From Methylophaga thiooxydans DMS010 (GTDB taxonomy: Bacteria; Pseudomonadota; Gammaproteobacteria; Nitrosococcales; Methylophagaceae): 64,000 nt of DNA. Both the position numbers and the translations under genes were made by a program. The DNA lies in the NCBI RefSeq assembly GCF_000156355.1, contig NZ_GG657899.1:485910-549909 (forward strand). Reading direction: 5' to 3'. The notes beneath the pieces are model-generated. The model did not search any database, was not told the DNA's origin, and saw nothing but the letters and a program-made list of their open reading frames with translations. The stretch's first letter is position 1, and the number at the start of each line of letters is the position of its first letter. Below, in pieces: positions 34,837 to 43,930 of this stretch.

Positions 34837-35283
34837 ATGCGTTTAACCACGAAAGGGCGCTACGCGGTCACCGCGATGCTTGATCTCAGCCTGAATTACG
34901 GTTTAGGTGCGATTACCTTAGCGGACATCTCAGAAAGGCAGGGTATTTCCTTATCTTATCTTGAGCAATTATTTGCTCGGCTGCGTAAACAAGGGCTGGT
35001 GAGTAGCTCACGTGGTCCCGGTGGCGGTTATCGACTGAGTCGTTCAGCGGAGGATATTACGGTCCTTGATGTGATTTCTGCGGTTGACGAAAAAGTAGAC
35101 AGTACGCAGTGTGAAGGGCGCAAAAACTGCCATGGTGACGAAAAGTGTCTGAGTCATGAGTTATGGCAAAGCCTAAGTGATCAAATTCGCGTTTATCTGG
35201 ATGGCATCACCTTGGCAGAAGTCGTGAGTAGCTACGAACACAAAAATAGCGGCGAGCACGTTATTCAGTTCGACGTCGTTTAG
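34837..35283 (+). CDS. iscR: Iron-sulfur cluster regulator IscR
   Basis: A 148-residue Rrf2-family winged-helix regulator. The N-terminus [17 protein letters not shown] and recognition region [20 protein letters not shown] are typical. Three cysteines in [13 protein letters not shown] and the nearby His region form the [2Fe-2S] binding site, so this is IscR proper and not a cysteine-less Rrf2 protein. The [2Fe-2S] form represses its own operon through the type 1 site 39 bases upstream of the start codon. It is followed by iscS and iscA. Confidence 0.95.
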   Translation: MRLTTKGRYAVTAMLDLSLNYGLGAITLADISERQGISLSYLEQLFARLRKQGLVSSSRGPGGGYRLSRSAEDITVLDVISAVDEKVDSTQCEGRKNCHGDEKCLSHELWQSLSDQIRVYLDGITLAEVVSSYEHKNSGEHVIQFDVV

Positions 35284-35295
35284 GCGGGGTTTCAA

Positions 35296-36438
35296 TTGGC
35301 TTTTACCTATCTCGACAATAATGCCGGGGCAGGCCTTGCAGAAGGCGTGCTTGATGCGATGTTGCCTTACTTGCAACAACAGCAGGGCAATCCATCCAGC
35401 AGTCACCGGTTTGGCCGTTTTGCTCATTCGGCCTTAGACAAAGCACGCCAACAGGTAGCCAATTTAGTCAATGCTGATCCTTCACAGGTGATATTTACCA
35501 GTGGTGGTACAGAGGCTAATAACCAGGCAATAGCAGGCGTTGCAGAGCTATTTCACGATGGCAAAGTGCTGGTTAGCGCCATTGAACATCCAGCCATGCT
35601 TGAACCTGCTCAGCGTTTAACACGTCATGGTTTTGAATTTGAACTGATTCCAGTGAACCCAGCAGGCATTGTCGAAGCTGACACGCTTACTGACATGATC
35701 GATGATACGACGCGTCTGGTGTCGGTGATGTGGGCGAATAACGAAACCGGTGTGATACAGGATATTCCCACGCTCGCATCAATATGTAAGCAAAAAGGCG
35801 TTCCTTTTTTATGCGATGCGGTGCAGGCTGCAGGAAAGTTAGAGCTCGACTTTAACGCCTCAGGAGTCGATATGATGACTTTGTCGGCGCATAAGTTTGG
35901 TGGCCCCAAGGGCATCGGTGCTTTGATTGTCTCGCCTGATTTGGAGTGGCCCAGCTACATTTTAGGTGGCGGGCAAGAAGATGATAAACGTAGTGGGACC
36001 GAAAATGTCGCGGCGATAGTCGGGTTCGGTGCTGCCGCTGAGTATGTCACATCGCATCTCGCTGAGTATCAGCAACATTGCCAGCAGTTGCGCGAGGCGT
36101 TGGAAAAGCGTTTACATGACATTCCGGGTGTCACCATCTTTGCAGAACAAAGCCAACGTTTACCGAATACCGTATTTTTTGCTTTGCAGGGCTTTGATTC
36201 CGATACGATGTTGATGGCGTTAGATAAACAAGGTTTTGCCGTGTCGAGTGGCTCGGCGTGTGGCACCGGCAGACAAACGCCTAGCCACGTTTTAAAAGCA
36301 ATGGAAATTGATGATTTGACGGCATTAGGTGCTGTACGCGTGAGCTTTTCGCTGCAAAATACTGTCGAACAAGTAGAACAACTGGCCACGGCGTTAGCCA
36401 AAGAGGCAGAACGCTTTAACCATTTAATGAATAGGTGA
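35296..36438 (+). CDS. iscS: Cysteine desulfurase (IscS/NifS family), TTG start
   Basis: A 380-residue PLP enzyme that takes sulfur from cysteine for cluster assembly and tRNA thiolation. The PLP Lys is in TLSAHKFGGPKGIG, and the persulfide-forming Cys is in SSGSACGTGRQTPSHVL. The N-terminus requires a TTG start at 35296 (MAFTYLDNNAGAG) because the conserved YLDNNA motif begins three residues later and no in-frame ATG precedes it. It is shorter than E. coli IscS (404 aa) and nearer NifS-like forms; the LDNNA motif here continues with GAG instead of the common TTR/TTP. Confidence 0.9.
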   Translation: MAFTYLDNNAGAGLAEGVLDAMLPYLQQQQGNPSSSHRFGRFAHSALDKARQQVANLVNADPSQVIFTSGGTEANNQAIAGVAELFHDGKVLVSAIEHPAMLEPAQRLTRHGFEFELIPVNPAGIVEADTLTDMIDDTTRLVSVMWANNETGVIQDIPTLASICKQKGVPFLCDAVQAAGKLELDFNASGVDMMTLSAHKFGGPKGIGALIVSPDLEWPSYILGGGQEDDKRSGTENVAAIVGFGAAAEYVTSHLAEYQQHCQQLREALEKRLHDIPGVTIFAEQSQRLPNTVFFALQGFDSDTMLMALDKQGFAVSSGSACGTGRQTPSHVLKAMEIDDLTALGAVRVSFSLQNTVEQVEQLATALAKEAERFNHLMNR

Positions 36439-36441
36439 AAC

Positions 36442-36768
36442 ATGATTACATTAACTGAATCAGCAATTAATCGCGTACGCGATATGATGACTAAACGCGA
36501 GTCAGGCATTGGTCTGCGTATTGGTGTGGTCAAAAGTGGCTGTTCTGGTTACAGCTATGCCTTGGACTACGCCGATGAGTTGGGTAATGGCGATGTGATA
36601 CTGGAACAGAGTGATGTGAAGGTTGTTGTTAATGAAGAAGCAATGCCACTGCTGGAAGGCATGGAATTGGACTTTGTTAAAGAAGGCTTGAACCAGAGTT
36701 TTAAATTTAGAAACCCGAATGTCACTTCGGAGTGTGGCTGTGGCGAAAGTTTTAGCGTGACCAAATAA
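36442..36768 (+). CDS. iscA: Iron-sulfur cluster assembly protein IscA (HesB family)
   Basis: A 108-residue A-type carrier. The three conserved cysteines occur as GCSGYSY and ECGCGESF. It accepts or stores [Fe-S] units and delivers them to apoproteins. It follows iscS by 3 bases and ends the operon: iscU, hscB, hscA and fdx, which usually lie in this operon, are absent. A GC-rich stem-loop follows before a convergent gene. Confidence 0.93.
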   Translation: MITLTESAINRVRDMMTKRESGIGLRIGVVKSGCSGYSYALDYADELGNGDVILEQSDVKVVVNEEAMPLLEGMELDFVKEGLNQSFKFRNPNVTSECGCGESFSVTK

Positions 36769-36775
36769 GTCGATC

Positions 36776-36804
36776 CTGCAGGGCTGCTCAGCCCTGCAGT
36801 CTTT
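36776..36804. terminator. Bidirectional stem-loop between iscA and a convergent gene
   Basis: An 11-bp perfect inverted repeat (CTGCAGGGCTG / CAGCCCTGCAG) with a 2-base centre lies between the two stop codons, partly inside the end of the minus-strand gene. The plus strand continues TCTTTCC. It is suited to ending iscA transcription, though the U-tract is poor. Confidence 0.5.
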
Positions 36805-37813
36805 CCATCAGATAGCACAAACAATCTTGTTTAATCACGCGCTCGTTCAGTGTCATCATTGACGGCATGGTAGGACGTTTAAATAACAGTTCTTGATTAC
36901 GTAGTTCAAAAAAACGCTCACTGACATCATCACCATGCTCATCACGAGCTTCCAGTGGAAAAGGTGTTGTCTGATCGAATTTGCCGATGGCAGTACCAGC
37001 CGGGACTTCAAAGAAATTCATTTTTTCCAGATCGCGATCCAGTAACAACGGCACGTTGACATCTTCAAAGCTGAAAGCAACGTGTTTCTTGATTTTTACC
37101 TGCGCCACTGTATGAAACAGATCAATATCCTGTGGGTGAACAGGTGTTTGGGGTAACTCCGCCAGATTTAAACAACTATCAATAAAGTCGGCTGCATGCT
37201 TCACGCCATAGGTTTGATCGGGGCGGCCACACTCCAAGGTAACAGCAGGACATAACTCGGCAAATGCGGCTGATTGCACACCCTTAGGTCGCGTGAAGTA
37301 GACCACAAAACGGGCAAATAAAGTAGCCAGTTGCTGGTAGGCCGGATCGAGGCGATTGATACAGCCATAATGAGGGTTGAGGCCAGTGTTATTGTGAATA
37401 TCGACACTGGCGAATAAATTGCGTTGTGCCATCACATCAACCACTTTTTGTGCCATTCTCGTTTCATCGCAGGCGTCGAACTCTGTGCCAGGCCAGATGC
37501 GGTTGTAGTCTGCCTGACCATCAAGGCGGCGTTGGCCTTCACGCGCAGCCTGCACATTGCCAAAAAAGATTGATACGTTACGAGGCAATAACTTGGATTG
37601 ATATTTTTTCAATAAGGTCTGCACTGCATAGAGGCCGGTAGTTTCGTTACCATGCAGCATGACGGATATAAACAAGGTGTTGCTTTGCTTGCCTTTAAGG
37701 TGCAACAAGGTGGGTTGAGGCAGTACCTGGTGTAGATCTTGAGCAGATATATCAAGCAACCTTTCAGGTAATTGATCACGTTGTTGTAAGAGTTCAGTCT
37801 TTAAATGGGCCAT
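36788..37813 (-). CDS. Succinylglutamate desuccinylase/aspartoacylase-family M14 metallohydrolase
   Basis: A 341-residue zinc hydrolase. The metal ligands are visible as MLHGNETTG (His, Glu) and SVDIHNNTG (His), with VTLECGRPDQ carrying the catalytic Glu. The family includes AstE and aspartoacylase, which remove acyl groups from N-acyl amino acids. Its start overlaps the end of the GCS2-like ligase by 13 bases. A ligase that makes a gamma-glutamyl or similar amide bond coupled with a hydrolase that opens amide bonds suggests a common small-molecule or modification pathway. The substrate is not known. Confidence 0.85.
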   Translation of the reverse strand: MAHLKTELLQQRDQLPERLLDISAQDLHQVLPQPTLLHLKGKQSNTLFISVMLHGNETTGLYAVQTLLKKYQSKLLPRNVSIFFGNVQAAREGQRRLDGQADYNRIWPGTEFDACDETRMAQKVVDVMAQRNLFASVDIHNNTGLNPHYGCINRLDPAYQQLATLFARFVVYFTRPKGVQSAAFAELCPAVTLECGRPDQTYGVKHAADFIDSCLNLAELPQTPVHPQDIDLFHTVAQVKIKKHVAFSFEDVNVPLLLDRDLEKMNFFEVPAGTAIGKFDQTTPFPLEARDEHGDDVSERFFELRNQELLFKRPTMPSMMTLNERVIKQDCLCYLMERLQG

Positions 37814-39228
37814 TCGCTCACCACCTCACCTTGTTGTTGATGAAACAAATACTGCCGTGTCAGTTTTTGGAAATCTTTACCATGCTTGTTGATAAAGGCT
37901 CGCTGCCAATCACTCCCCGTTTGGTGCTTTTCTACTCTGGTTTCGATGATACTGAGATAATGTTGTTTCTCTGCGTCTTCGATATTCAACTTATCCAACC
38001 CCTGTGCAGCCAGAGGCAGTAATTCATCTAAGATATATTTTTGTATGCGTTGATGCTGACCATTTAAATCGACAATATGTGCGTCGAGGCCATAGCGAGC
38101 GGCTTTATAAAAGTTATCGCGTGCATCTGCAAATGATAGCTCAACACCACGAGCGATCAAGCGATCACAAAAAGCGTGACTCAGACCGTAATAAAAGGCC
38201 GCGTTGGCCATCATATCGCTCACAGTGGGGCCGGCCGCCGGAGTGCGATGTTCTACTCTGACGTGCGGCTTATCACCACTAAAACCGACGATCGGACGGT
38301 TCCAGCGCCAAATGGTGCCATTGTGTAACCTGAGGTATTCGAGTGCATCAGTCGCTTCACCCAGATCAACGGGAAGTAAAACGGGAAAATGATCCAGATT
38401 TTCCTGAAAACATTCAAAAATGGAATGCCGTGCGTAATCGCTGCCGAAACTGACACGTTTGACAGGCCCGTGAGACGCACCATCAAAGCCACCCGATTCG
38501 ATAGCCTGCTCAAACAACGGGATCCGTGTTTCCTGCCATAAACTATGACCAAATAAGAACGGTGAATTCGCTGAAACTGCAACCACAGCGGCTGAAGCCA
38601 TGATCGAGGCATTATAAAAATGGTGTGCAATCGTGAGTGGAATTTGGGTGTGTAACTGTAATGATGTGGCGGCGGACTCCAGCATGACGTCATTGTGCGA
38701 GAGTTTTAAGTGGTCTTCGCCAGTGATGTCTAATCTTACGGGTTGGCCGCGTGATGCCAGAATTTGTTCATTCAAAGCGCGGTAGCGATTCATATCCGAC
38801 ATATTAAGTGGATTCAGATCATGTTGCTCCAGGGTAGCTAAGATCCCCGTCATGAGTAGTTCGCTATCGAGTTTCTGAGCCTGCTGACTTGCGTTGGACC
38901 ATGCATTTTGTAATTGCCTGTGGAGACGACTCAAACAATCATGGGTCAGTGGCAGTGGTTCGGTATTGAACTCAATATTGAATTTTGCAAGCTCGGCATT
39001 GGCCATCGGGTCATGCAGAATAGACAGGAATGCATCGTTGATGGGGGCAGGGTACATGGTTTGGTCGATCAACCAAGCTTCTAATTCCAAGCCCGCGTAG
39101 CGAATATCCTGCTGCTGAAGCGTATTGGCAAAGCGTTGTTCAAGTCGCTGTGTTTCATCAGCTAAATGCTTGCGAAACCGAGCAAAGTCCTTGCTGACAA
39201 AGTTTGCACCTGCAATTTCTTGGCCCAT
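37801..39228 (-). CDS. Glutamate-cysteine ligase-like protein (GCS2 family)
   Basis: A 475-residue protein of the carboxylate-amine ligase GCS2 fold. Characteristic parts are GLELEAWLID (the metal-binding Glu pair), FNIEFNTEPLPL, DITGEDHLKL, MLESAATSLQLHTQI and HVRVEHRTPAAGPTVSDM. This is not the classical gammaproteobacterial GshA sequence type; GCS2 homologues joined to an M14 hydrolase are widespread in marine gammaproteobacteria and mostly uncharacterised. It may make gamma-glutamylcysteine or ligate glutamate to another amine. It is divergent from bioA with a 108-bp gap. Confidence 0.82.
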   Translation of the reverse strand: MGQEIAGANFVSKDFARFRKHLADETQRLEQRFANTLQQQDIRYAGLELEAWLIDQTMYPAPINDAFLSILHDPMANAELAKFNIEFNTEPLPLTHDCLSRLHRQLQNAWSNASQQAQKLDSELLMTGILATLEQHDLNPLNMSDMNRYRALNEQILASRGQPVRLDITGEDHLKLSHNDVMLESAATSLQLHTQIPLTIAHHFYNASIMASAAVVAVSANSPFLFGHSLWQETRIPLFEQAIESGGFDGASHGPVKRVSFGSDYARHSIFECFQENLDHFPVLLPVDLGEATDALEYLRLHNGTIWRWNRPIVGFSGDKPHVRVEHRTPAAGPTVSDMMANAAFYYGLSHAFCDRLIARGVELSFADARDNFYKAARYGLDAHIVDLNGQHQRIQKYILDELLPLAAQGLDKLNIEDAEKQHYLSIIETRVEKHQTGSDWQRAFINKHGKDFQKLTRQYLFHQQQGEVVSEWPI

Positions 39229-39336
39229 TTATGATGCCTTTCCTTGCTTGCTTATCTGTTAGCTTATAGCAGGCTAGATATTGTTGCCAGCTTTCATCTG
39301 ATTGGGTAAATCAGCGACTACTGCTATGATCGGCGC

Positions 39337-40635
39337 ATGAAAAAATCTACCAATTTAGAATTTGATGCTGCCCATATCTGGCATCCCTACACCAGTGTTG
39401 CTCATCCGCCGGTTTTACATGAGGTCGATTCTGCTAGCGGGGTTCGCCTTACATTAGCCGATGGCCGCCAAATAGTAGATGGTATGTCATCTTGGTGGTC
39501 CACGATTCATGGCTACAACCATCCCAGATTGAACCAGGCTGCCCGAGAGCAACTCGATAAAATGTCTCACGTGATGTTTGGTGGCCTAACCCACGAACCA
39601 GCTATTAATCTGGCGAAAAGGCTGATTGAAATTACCGATGACAGTTTGCAGTATGTGTTTTTGGCTGATTCGGGCTCAGTGTCAGTGGAAGTAGCCATCA
39701 AGATGGCGATTCAACACTGGTTTGCTCAAGGAAACACACACAAACAACGTTTGCTGACGGTTCGTAATGGTTACCATGGCGATACCTTTGGCGCCATGTC
39801 GGCCTGTGATCCGGTTAATGGTATGCACTCCATGTTTGACAACGTGTTGCCGAAACACCTATTTGCCCCAGCACCTGAGTGCCAGCGTGATGAAGATTGG
39901 CAAGATACTGATATTGCTGAGTTCAGGTCATTAATAGATGAACACCATCACGAGCTGGCTGCTGTCATTCTTGAACCGTTGGTACAGGGTGCAGGTGGTA
40001 TGCGAATGTATTGCCCTGAGTATTTACGACAGGTGCGTGCATTGTGTGATCAGTATGGCGTATTACTCATCTTTGATGAGATTGCCACAGGCTTTGGTCG
40101 TACCGGTAGTTTGTTTGCTTACCAACAGGCAGGCATCGTACCGGATATTTTATGTCTTGGAAAAGCATTAACGGGTGGTTACATGACCTTGGCTGCCACT
40201 CTCTGTAATCAAAAGGTTGCGGATGGCATTGCCGCGGATGGAAATGGTGTATTGATGCACGGGCCTACCTTTATGGCGAACCCATTAGCCTGCCGGGTTG
40301 CAGTCGAAAGTATCGATTTATTAATGGAATCTGATTGGCAGAACAATGTTGCCAATATTGCACAACAGTTAGAAGCTGAGCTGAGACCGTATGAGCAGCA
40401 TGAGATAGTGAAAGAGGTCAGAGTCAAGGGGGCAATTGGCGTGGTTGAGCTCAATCAACCTTTGGATGATTGTATGGATTGGTTGCCAGAGTTCATTGTG
40501 GAGCAAGGGGTCTGGATTAGACCGTTCAGAACCATGATCTACATTATGCCGCCATATATAATCAACGAGACCGATCTGCGTTTATTGACCTCTGCAATTG
40601 GCCGTATGTTAGTTGAAATTAAACGGCGCTCTTGA
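39337..40635 (+). CDS. bioA: Adenosylmethionine-8-amino-7-oxononanoate aminotransferase
   Basis: A 432-residue class III PLP aminotransferase that converts KAPA to DAPA with SAM as amino donor in biotin synthesis. The N-terminal HIWHPYTSVAHPP and GMSSWWSTIHGYNHP are specific for BioA. The PLP Lys is in CLGKALTGGYMTLAA, and the Asp motif in LIFDEIATGFGRTG. No other bio gene is nearby, so the biotin pathway is scattered. It is a single gene by spacing. Confidence 0.95.
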   Translation: MKKSTNLEFDAAHIWHPYTSVAHPPVLHEVDSASGVRLTLADGRQIVDGMSSWWSTIHGYNHPRLNQAAREQLDKMSHVMFGGLTHEPAINLAKRLIEITDDSLQYVFLADSGSVSVEVAIKMAIQHWFAQGNTHKQRLLTVRNGYHGDTFGAMSACDPVNGMHSMFDNVLPKHLFAPAPECQRDEDWQDTDIAEFRSLIDEHHHELAAVILEPLVQGAGGMRMYCPEYLRQVRALCDQYGVLLIFDEIATGFGRTGSLFAYQQAGIVPDILCLGKALTGGYMTLAATLCNQKVADGIAADGNGVLMHGPTFMANPLACRVAVESIDLLMESDWQNNVANIAQQLEAELRPYEQHEIVKEVRVKGAIGVVELNQPLDDCMDWLPEFIVEQGVWIRPFRTMIYIMPPYIINETDLRLLTSAIGRMLVEIKRRS

Positions 40636-40714
40636 ACTAAGTAGTCAGAAAAATCCTGAGTGTATTAGCGGAAAGGACTGATTCTTTTGTTTGCTTGAAT
40701 TGATTAGGATGTCG

Positions 40715-40746
40715 TTACGTCATCGGAAATTGTTCAGATGACGTAA
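40715..40746. promoter_or_regulatory. 9-bp inverted repeat upstream of pqqA
   Basis: TTACGTCAT at 40715-40723 and ATGACGTAA at 40738-40746 are perfect inverted copies separated by 14 bases. They end 8 bases before the pqqA Shine-Dalgarno (ACGAGG). They could form an operator or a leader RNA hairpin governing the highly expressed PQQ precursor. Confidence 0.6.
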
Positions 40747-40769
40747 ACAAAATTACGAGGATTTTTATC

Positions 40770-40841
40770 ATGTGGACTAAACCAGAATATTCAGATATGC
40801 GTTTCGGTTTTGAAGTAACTATGTATATCTGCAACCGTTAA
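40770..40841 (+). CDS. pqqA: PQQ precursor peptide PqqA
   Basis: A 23-codon gene whose product starts [16 protein letters not shown] and ends TMYICNR. Glu15 and Tyr19, in the E-x-x-x-Y arrangement, are the residues joined and processed to pyrroloquinoline quinone, the cofactor of methanol dehydrogenase. The flanking sequence (MWTKP at the start, NR at the end) matches known PqqA. The Shine-Dalgarno ACGAGG lies 9 bases before ATG. pqqB, pqqC, pqqD and pqqE do not follow; a strong terminator does, so this is a free-standing pqqA. A separate transcript would allow more precursor than enzymes, or this could be one of several copies. Confidence 0.95.
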   Translation: MWTKPEYSDMRFGFEVTMYICNR

Positions 40842-40860
40842 GATTACATTACTTCAAAAA

Positions 40861-40897
40861 AAAAGCCCTTGAAGCTTTGACTTCAAGGGCTTTTTTT
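40861..40897 (+). terminator. Rho-independent terminator after pqqA
   Basis: An 11-bp stem (AGCCCTTGAAG / CTTCAAGGGCT), extended by A-T pairs, with a 6-nt loop and a run of seven T residues lies 20 bases after the pqqA stop. It isolates pqqA from ahpC. Confidence 0.93.
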
Positions 40898-40952
40898 ATA
40901 GCTGTATTTACCCAATCGCTTTTACCAATCATAACAATAGAATTAAGTCGTT

Positions 40953-40981
40953 GTACCTATCCATAAGGCTCGACTACAATG
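40953..40981 (+). promoter_or_regulatory. Sigma-70 promoter of ahpC
   Basis: TTGTAC (40953-40958) and TACAAT (40976-40981) are spaced by 17 bp. Transcription would start near 40988, about 38 bases before the ahpC ATG. An OxyR site was not recognised with confidence. Confidence 0.75.
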
Positions 40982-41025
40982 CACACTGTCAATTACGACA
41001 CGTATCCCAATTAAAGGAGCTAATA

Positions 41026-41592
41026 ATGTCTACACTGATTAATACAGAAATCAAACCATTCAAAACAACGGCATACCACAACGGCGAATTCGTCGATGTT
41101 TCAAGCGAAGATTTGAAAGGTAAATGGGCTGTGTTCGTATTCTACCCAGCAGACTTTACGTTTGTTTGCCCAACAGAACTGGGTGATGTGGCAGATCATT
41201 ACGAACAACTGCAAGAAATGGGTGTTGAAGTTTACTCTGTTTCTACAGACACGCACTTCACACACAAAGCTTGGCATGATGCGTCTGACACCATCAAGAA
41301 AATCAAATTCCCTATGCTGGGTGATGCGACAGGCCGAATCAGCCGTAACTTTGAAGTGATGATCGAAGAAGAAGGTCTGGCTCTGCGCGGTACATTTATT
41401 GTTAACCCAGAAGGTGTTATCAAAGCAGCAGAAATCAACGATCTGGGTATCGGTCGTAGTGCGAAAGATCTGGTACGTAGAGTACAAGCAGCACAATACG
41501 TCGCGACTCACGACGGTGAAGTATGTCCTGCTTCATGGCAGCCAGGTGAAGAGACTCTGTCTCCTTCATTGGATCTGGTTGGCAAAATCTAA
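41026..41592 (+). CDS. ahpC: Alkyl hydroperoxide reductase, peroxiredoxin subunit C
   Basis: A 188-residue typical 2-Cys peroxiredoxin that reduces hydrogen and organic peroxides. The peroxidatic Cys48 is in FTFVCPTE and the resolving Cys near residue 167 is in DGEVCPASW. ATG at 41026 follows an AAAGGAG box; the longer frame upstream overlaps the promoter and is not translated. The partner reductase gene ahpF follows after a 73-bp gap containing a hairpin. Confidence 0.96.
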   Translation: MSTLINTEIKPFKTTAYHNGEFVDVSSEDLKGKWAVFVFYPADFTFVCPTELGDVADHYEQLQEMGVEVYSVSTDTHFTHKAWHDASDTIKKIKFPMLGDATGRISRNFEVMIEEEGLALRGTFIVNPEGVIKAAEINDLGIGRSAKDLVRRVQAAQYVATHDGEVCPASWQPGEETLSPSLDLVGKI

Positions 41593-41604
41593 ATTGCCAC
41601 AAGT

Positions 41605-41630
41605 CTGTCCGGGCAATCATGCCCGGACAG
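41605..41630 (+). other. Hairpin between ahpC and ahpF
   Basis: A perfect 11-bp GC-rich stem (CTGTCCGGGCA / TGCCCGGACAG) with an ATCA loop is not followed by a T run. It is more likely an mRNA-stabilising or processing element that keeps ahpC message above ahpF than a terminator. Confidence 0.65.
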
Positions 41631-41665
41631 CATTAACCATAGTTAATTAATAACAGGTATTTATT

Positions 41666-43243
41666 ATGTTGGATGCAAACATCGGCACTCAATTAAAAGG
41701 CTATCTGGACAACATCAAACGCCCAATCGAGCTGATTGCTGCGTTGGATGACAGTGCCAAAGCCAAAGAAATGCGCGACTTATTGCAGGAAATTGCTGAC
41801 ATGTCATCTCAAATCAACTTTATTGAAGATGCCGACAGCGATCCGCGTAAACCGTCTTTCCAAATCAAGCAGCCACAAGGCGACGAGAAAATTCGTTTCG
41901 CAGGTATTCCAATGGGGCATGAATTTACTTCACTGGTTTTGGCTTTGCTTCACACAGGCGGGCATCCAACACGATTAGATGAAGAAGTGATTGAGCAGAT
42001 AAAAAGTCTGGAAGGTGAATATCACTTCGAAACGTATATTTCATTGTCATGCCAAAACTGTCCGGAAGTAGTGCAATCACTGAATGTAATGGCTGTGCAC
42101 AACCCTAATATCAGTCACACCATGATTGATGGTGCCCTGTATCAGGAGGAAGTGGATAAACGTCAGATCATGGCGGTGCCAACGGTTTACCTCAATGGTG
42201 AAAACTTCGGTCAGGGGCGTATGACTTTGCCAGAAATTATTGCCAAACTCGACACCGGAGCAGTAAAACGAGAAGCAGAAAAGATCAATCAAAAAGATGA
42301 CTTTGATGTCTTAATCATTGGTGGTGGTCCTGCCGGTGCGTCAGCTTCTATCTATGCGTCACGCAAAGGTATTCGAACCGGTATCGTGGCAGAACGTTTT
42401 GGTGGTCAGGTGATGGACACGATGGCGATTGAAAACTTTATCTCTGTTAAAGAGACAGAAGGACCGAAACTGGTCGCCGCTCTGGAAGAACACGTCAAAG
42501 AGTACGAGGTTGACGTGATGAATTTGCAGCGAGCTAAAGCCCTGAGCAAGAAAGACAAGATGGTCGAAGTCGAACTTGAAAGTGGTGCGATTTTAAGCAG
42601 TAAAACAGTAATCCTGGCGACTGGTGCGCGCTGGCGTGAGCTGGGTGTACCCGGTGAACGAGAGTACCGCGGTCATGGCGTCGCTTACTGCCCACACTGT
42701 GATGGACCGTTATTTAAAGGTAAACCGGTAGCGGTTATCGGTGGTGGTAACTCGGGGGTTGAGGCAGCAATTGATTTGGCGGGGATCGTCGGTCACGTTA
42801 CCTTGATTGAGTTCAACGGTGAGTTGCGTGCCGATGCGGTGTTACAGAAGAAACTGTTCTCGCTTGATAATGTTGAAGTGATCACAGGAGCTCAAACCAC
42901 AGAGATTACCGGCGCTGATGGTAAAGTTAATGGCTTGATTTATGTTGACCGTGCCACCGAGCAGAAACACACTGTTTCATTGAATGCCGTATTTGTTCAG
43001 ATCGGTTTATTGCCCAACACTGATTGGTTGCAAGATACTATTGATTTGAGCAAGTTTGGTGAAATTGAAATTGATAACCACGGCCAAACTTCACTACCCG
43101 GTGTGTTTGCGGCTGGTGACGTGACAACCATCCCATACAAGCAAATCATTATGGCGATGGGGGATGGTGCGCGTGCTGCATTAGGTGCCTTTGATTACAT
43201 CATTCGAAATGAGTTTGATGAGAAAGACACGAAAGCGGCATAA
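41666..43243 (+). CDS. ahpF: Alkyl hydroperoxide reductase subunit F
   Basis: A 525-residue flavoprotein that passes electrons from NADH to AhpC. The N-terminal double thioredoxin-fold domain has its redox pair in SCQNCPEV (about residue 130). The thioredoxin-reductase-like part has the FAD motif [15 protein letters not shown], the active disulfide CPHCDGP, the NADH motif [12 protein letters not shown] and the closing [16 protein letters not shown]. It is full length and forms an operon with ahpC. Its stop lies 6 bases from that of the convergent response regulator gene. Confidence 0.96.
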   Translation: MLDANIGTQLKGYLDNIKRPIELIAALDDSAKAKEMRDLLQEIADMSSQINFIEDADSDPRKPSFQIKQPQGDEKIRFAGIPMGHEFTSLVLALLHTGGHPTRLDEEVIEQIKSLEGEYHFETYISLSCQNCPEVVQSLNVMAVHNPNISHTMIDGALYQEEVDKRQIMAVPTVYLNGENFGQGRMTLPEIIAKLDTGAVKREAEKINQKDDFDVLIIGGGPAGASASIYASRKGIRTGIVAERFGGQVMDTMAIENFISVKETEGPKLVAALEEHVKEYEVDVMNLQRAKALSKKDKMVEVELESGAILSSKTVILATGARWRELGVPGEREYRGHGVAYCPHCDGPLFKGKPVAVIGGGNSGVEAAIDLAGIVGHVTLIEFNGELRADAVLQKKLFSLDNVEVITGAQTTEITGADGKVNGLIYVDRATEQKHTVSLNAVFVQIGLLPNTDWLQDTIDLSKFGEIEIDNHGQTSLPGVFAAGDVTTIPYKQIIMAMGDGARAALGAFDYIIRNEFDEKDTKAA

Positions 43244-43249
43244 GCCGGT

Positions 43250-43930
43250 TTATTGAGAATTGTCTTCATGTGCCTCGTCGACCAGATCCAACAGGTTGAC
43301 GAGGTTCATTTTTATGGCAAGGCGGGTAAGTTCAATATCACTGCTGACGCCTAATTTCTTTTTAATGATGTAGTGTGAGTTAGACACTGTTTTAGGGCTG
43401 ATATTGAGCAATTCAGCAATGTCCTGATTCGATTTAGCATCAACCAATAAACGTAATATTTCAAATTCCCTGACAGTCAGTTCATCGAGGGCGGACTGTT
43501 CCTGACCTAACTTCTCCATTGCTAAAGCTTGGGCAATATCCGCGCTCAATGTGTGTTTGTTTTTGGCCACTTCAGCGATAGCGCGAATAAGATCCTCGGG
43601 ATCGCTGCTTTTTGTGATGTAGCCTAAGGCACCAGCACGTGTTGCCTGCAATGCAAAACTGGGGTTCTGGTGCATGCTGAAAACCAAGATTTTGGCTTTA
43701 GCATCAAACTGACGAATACGCTCAATGGCTTTCAAACCACTTTGTCCCGGCAATGAAATATCCATTACTACTATATCGGGTTGATATTTTTTATATTGGC
43801 TGTAGGCCTCAGTACCATCACAAGCTTCGGCTATCACTTCAAGGTTATCCTGTTTTTGTAGTAAGGAACGGTAACCTTCCCTGACAATGGCATGGTCATC
43901 AACCAGCATGATAGTGATTACATTAGTCAT
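43250..43930 (-). CDS. mxaX: NarL/LuxR-type response regulator, MxaX-like
   Basis: A 226-residue regulator. The receiver domain has MLVDDHAIVREGY, the phospho-acceptor Asp in IVVMDISLPGQSG and Lys in YITKSSDPEDLI; the C-terminal LuxR helix-turn-helix has LTVREFEILRLLVDAKSNQD and ISPKTVSNSHYIIKKKLGV. ATG at 43930 overlaps the kinase stop by 8 bases (ATGACTAA). Methylotrophs use a kinase/regulator pair called MxaY/MxaX (MoxY/MoxX) to activate methanol dehydrogenase genes, and this pair is divergent from mxaRSACKL. The symbol rests on context and family, not on a sequence comparison. Confidence 0.78.
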   Translation of the reverse strand: MTNVITIMLVDDHAIVREGYRSLLQKQDNLEVIAEACDGTEAYSQYKKYQPDIVVMDISLPGQSGLKAIERIRQFDAKAKILVFSMHQNPSFALQATRAGALGYITKSSDPEDLIRAIAEVAKNKHTLSADIAQALAMEKLGQEQSALDELTVREFEILRLLVDAKSNQDIAELLNISPKTVSNSHYIIKKKLGVSSDIELTRLAIKMNLVNLLDLVDEAHEDNSQ

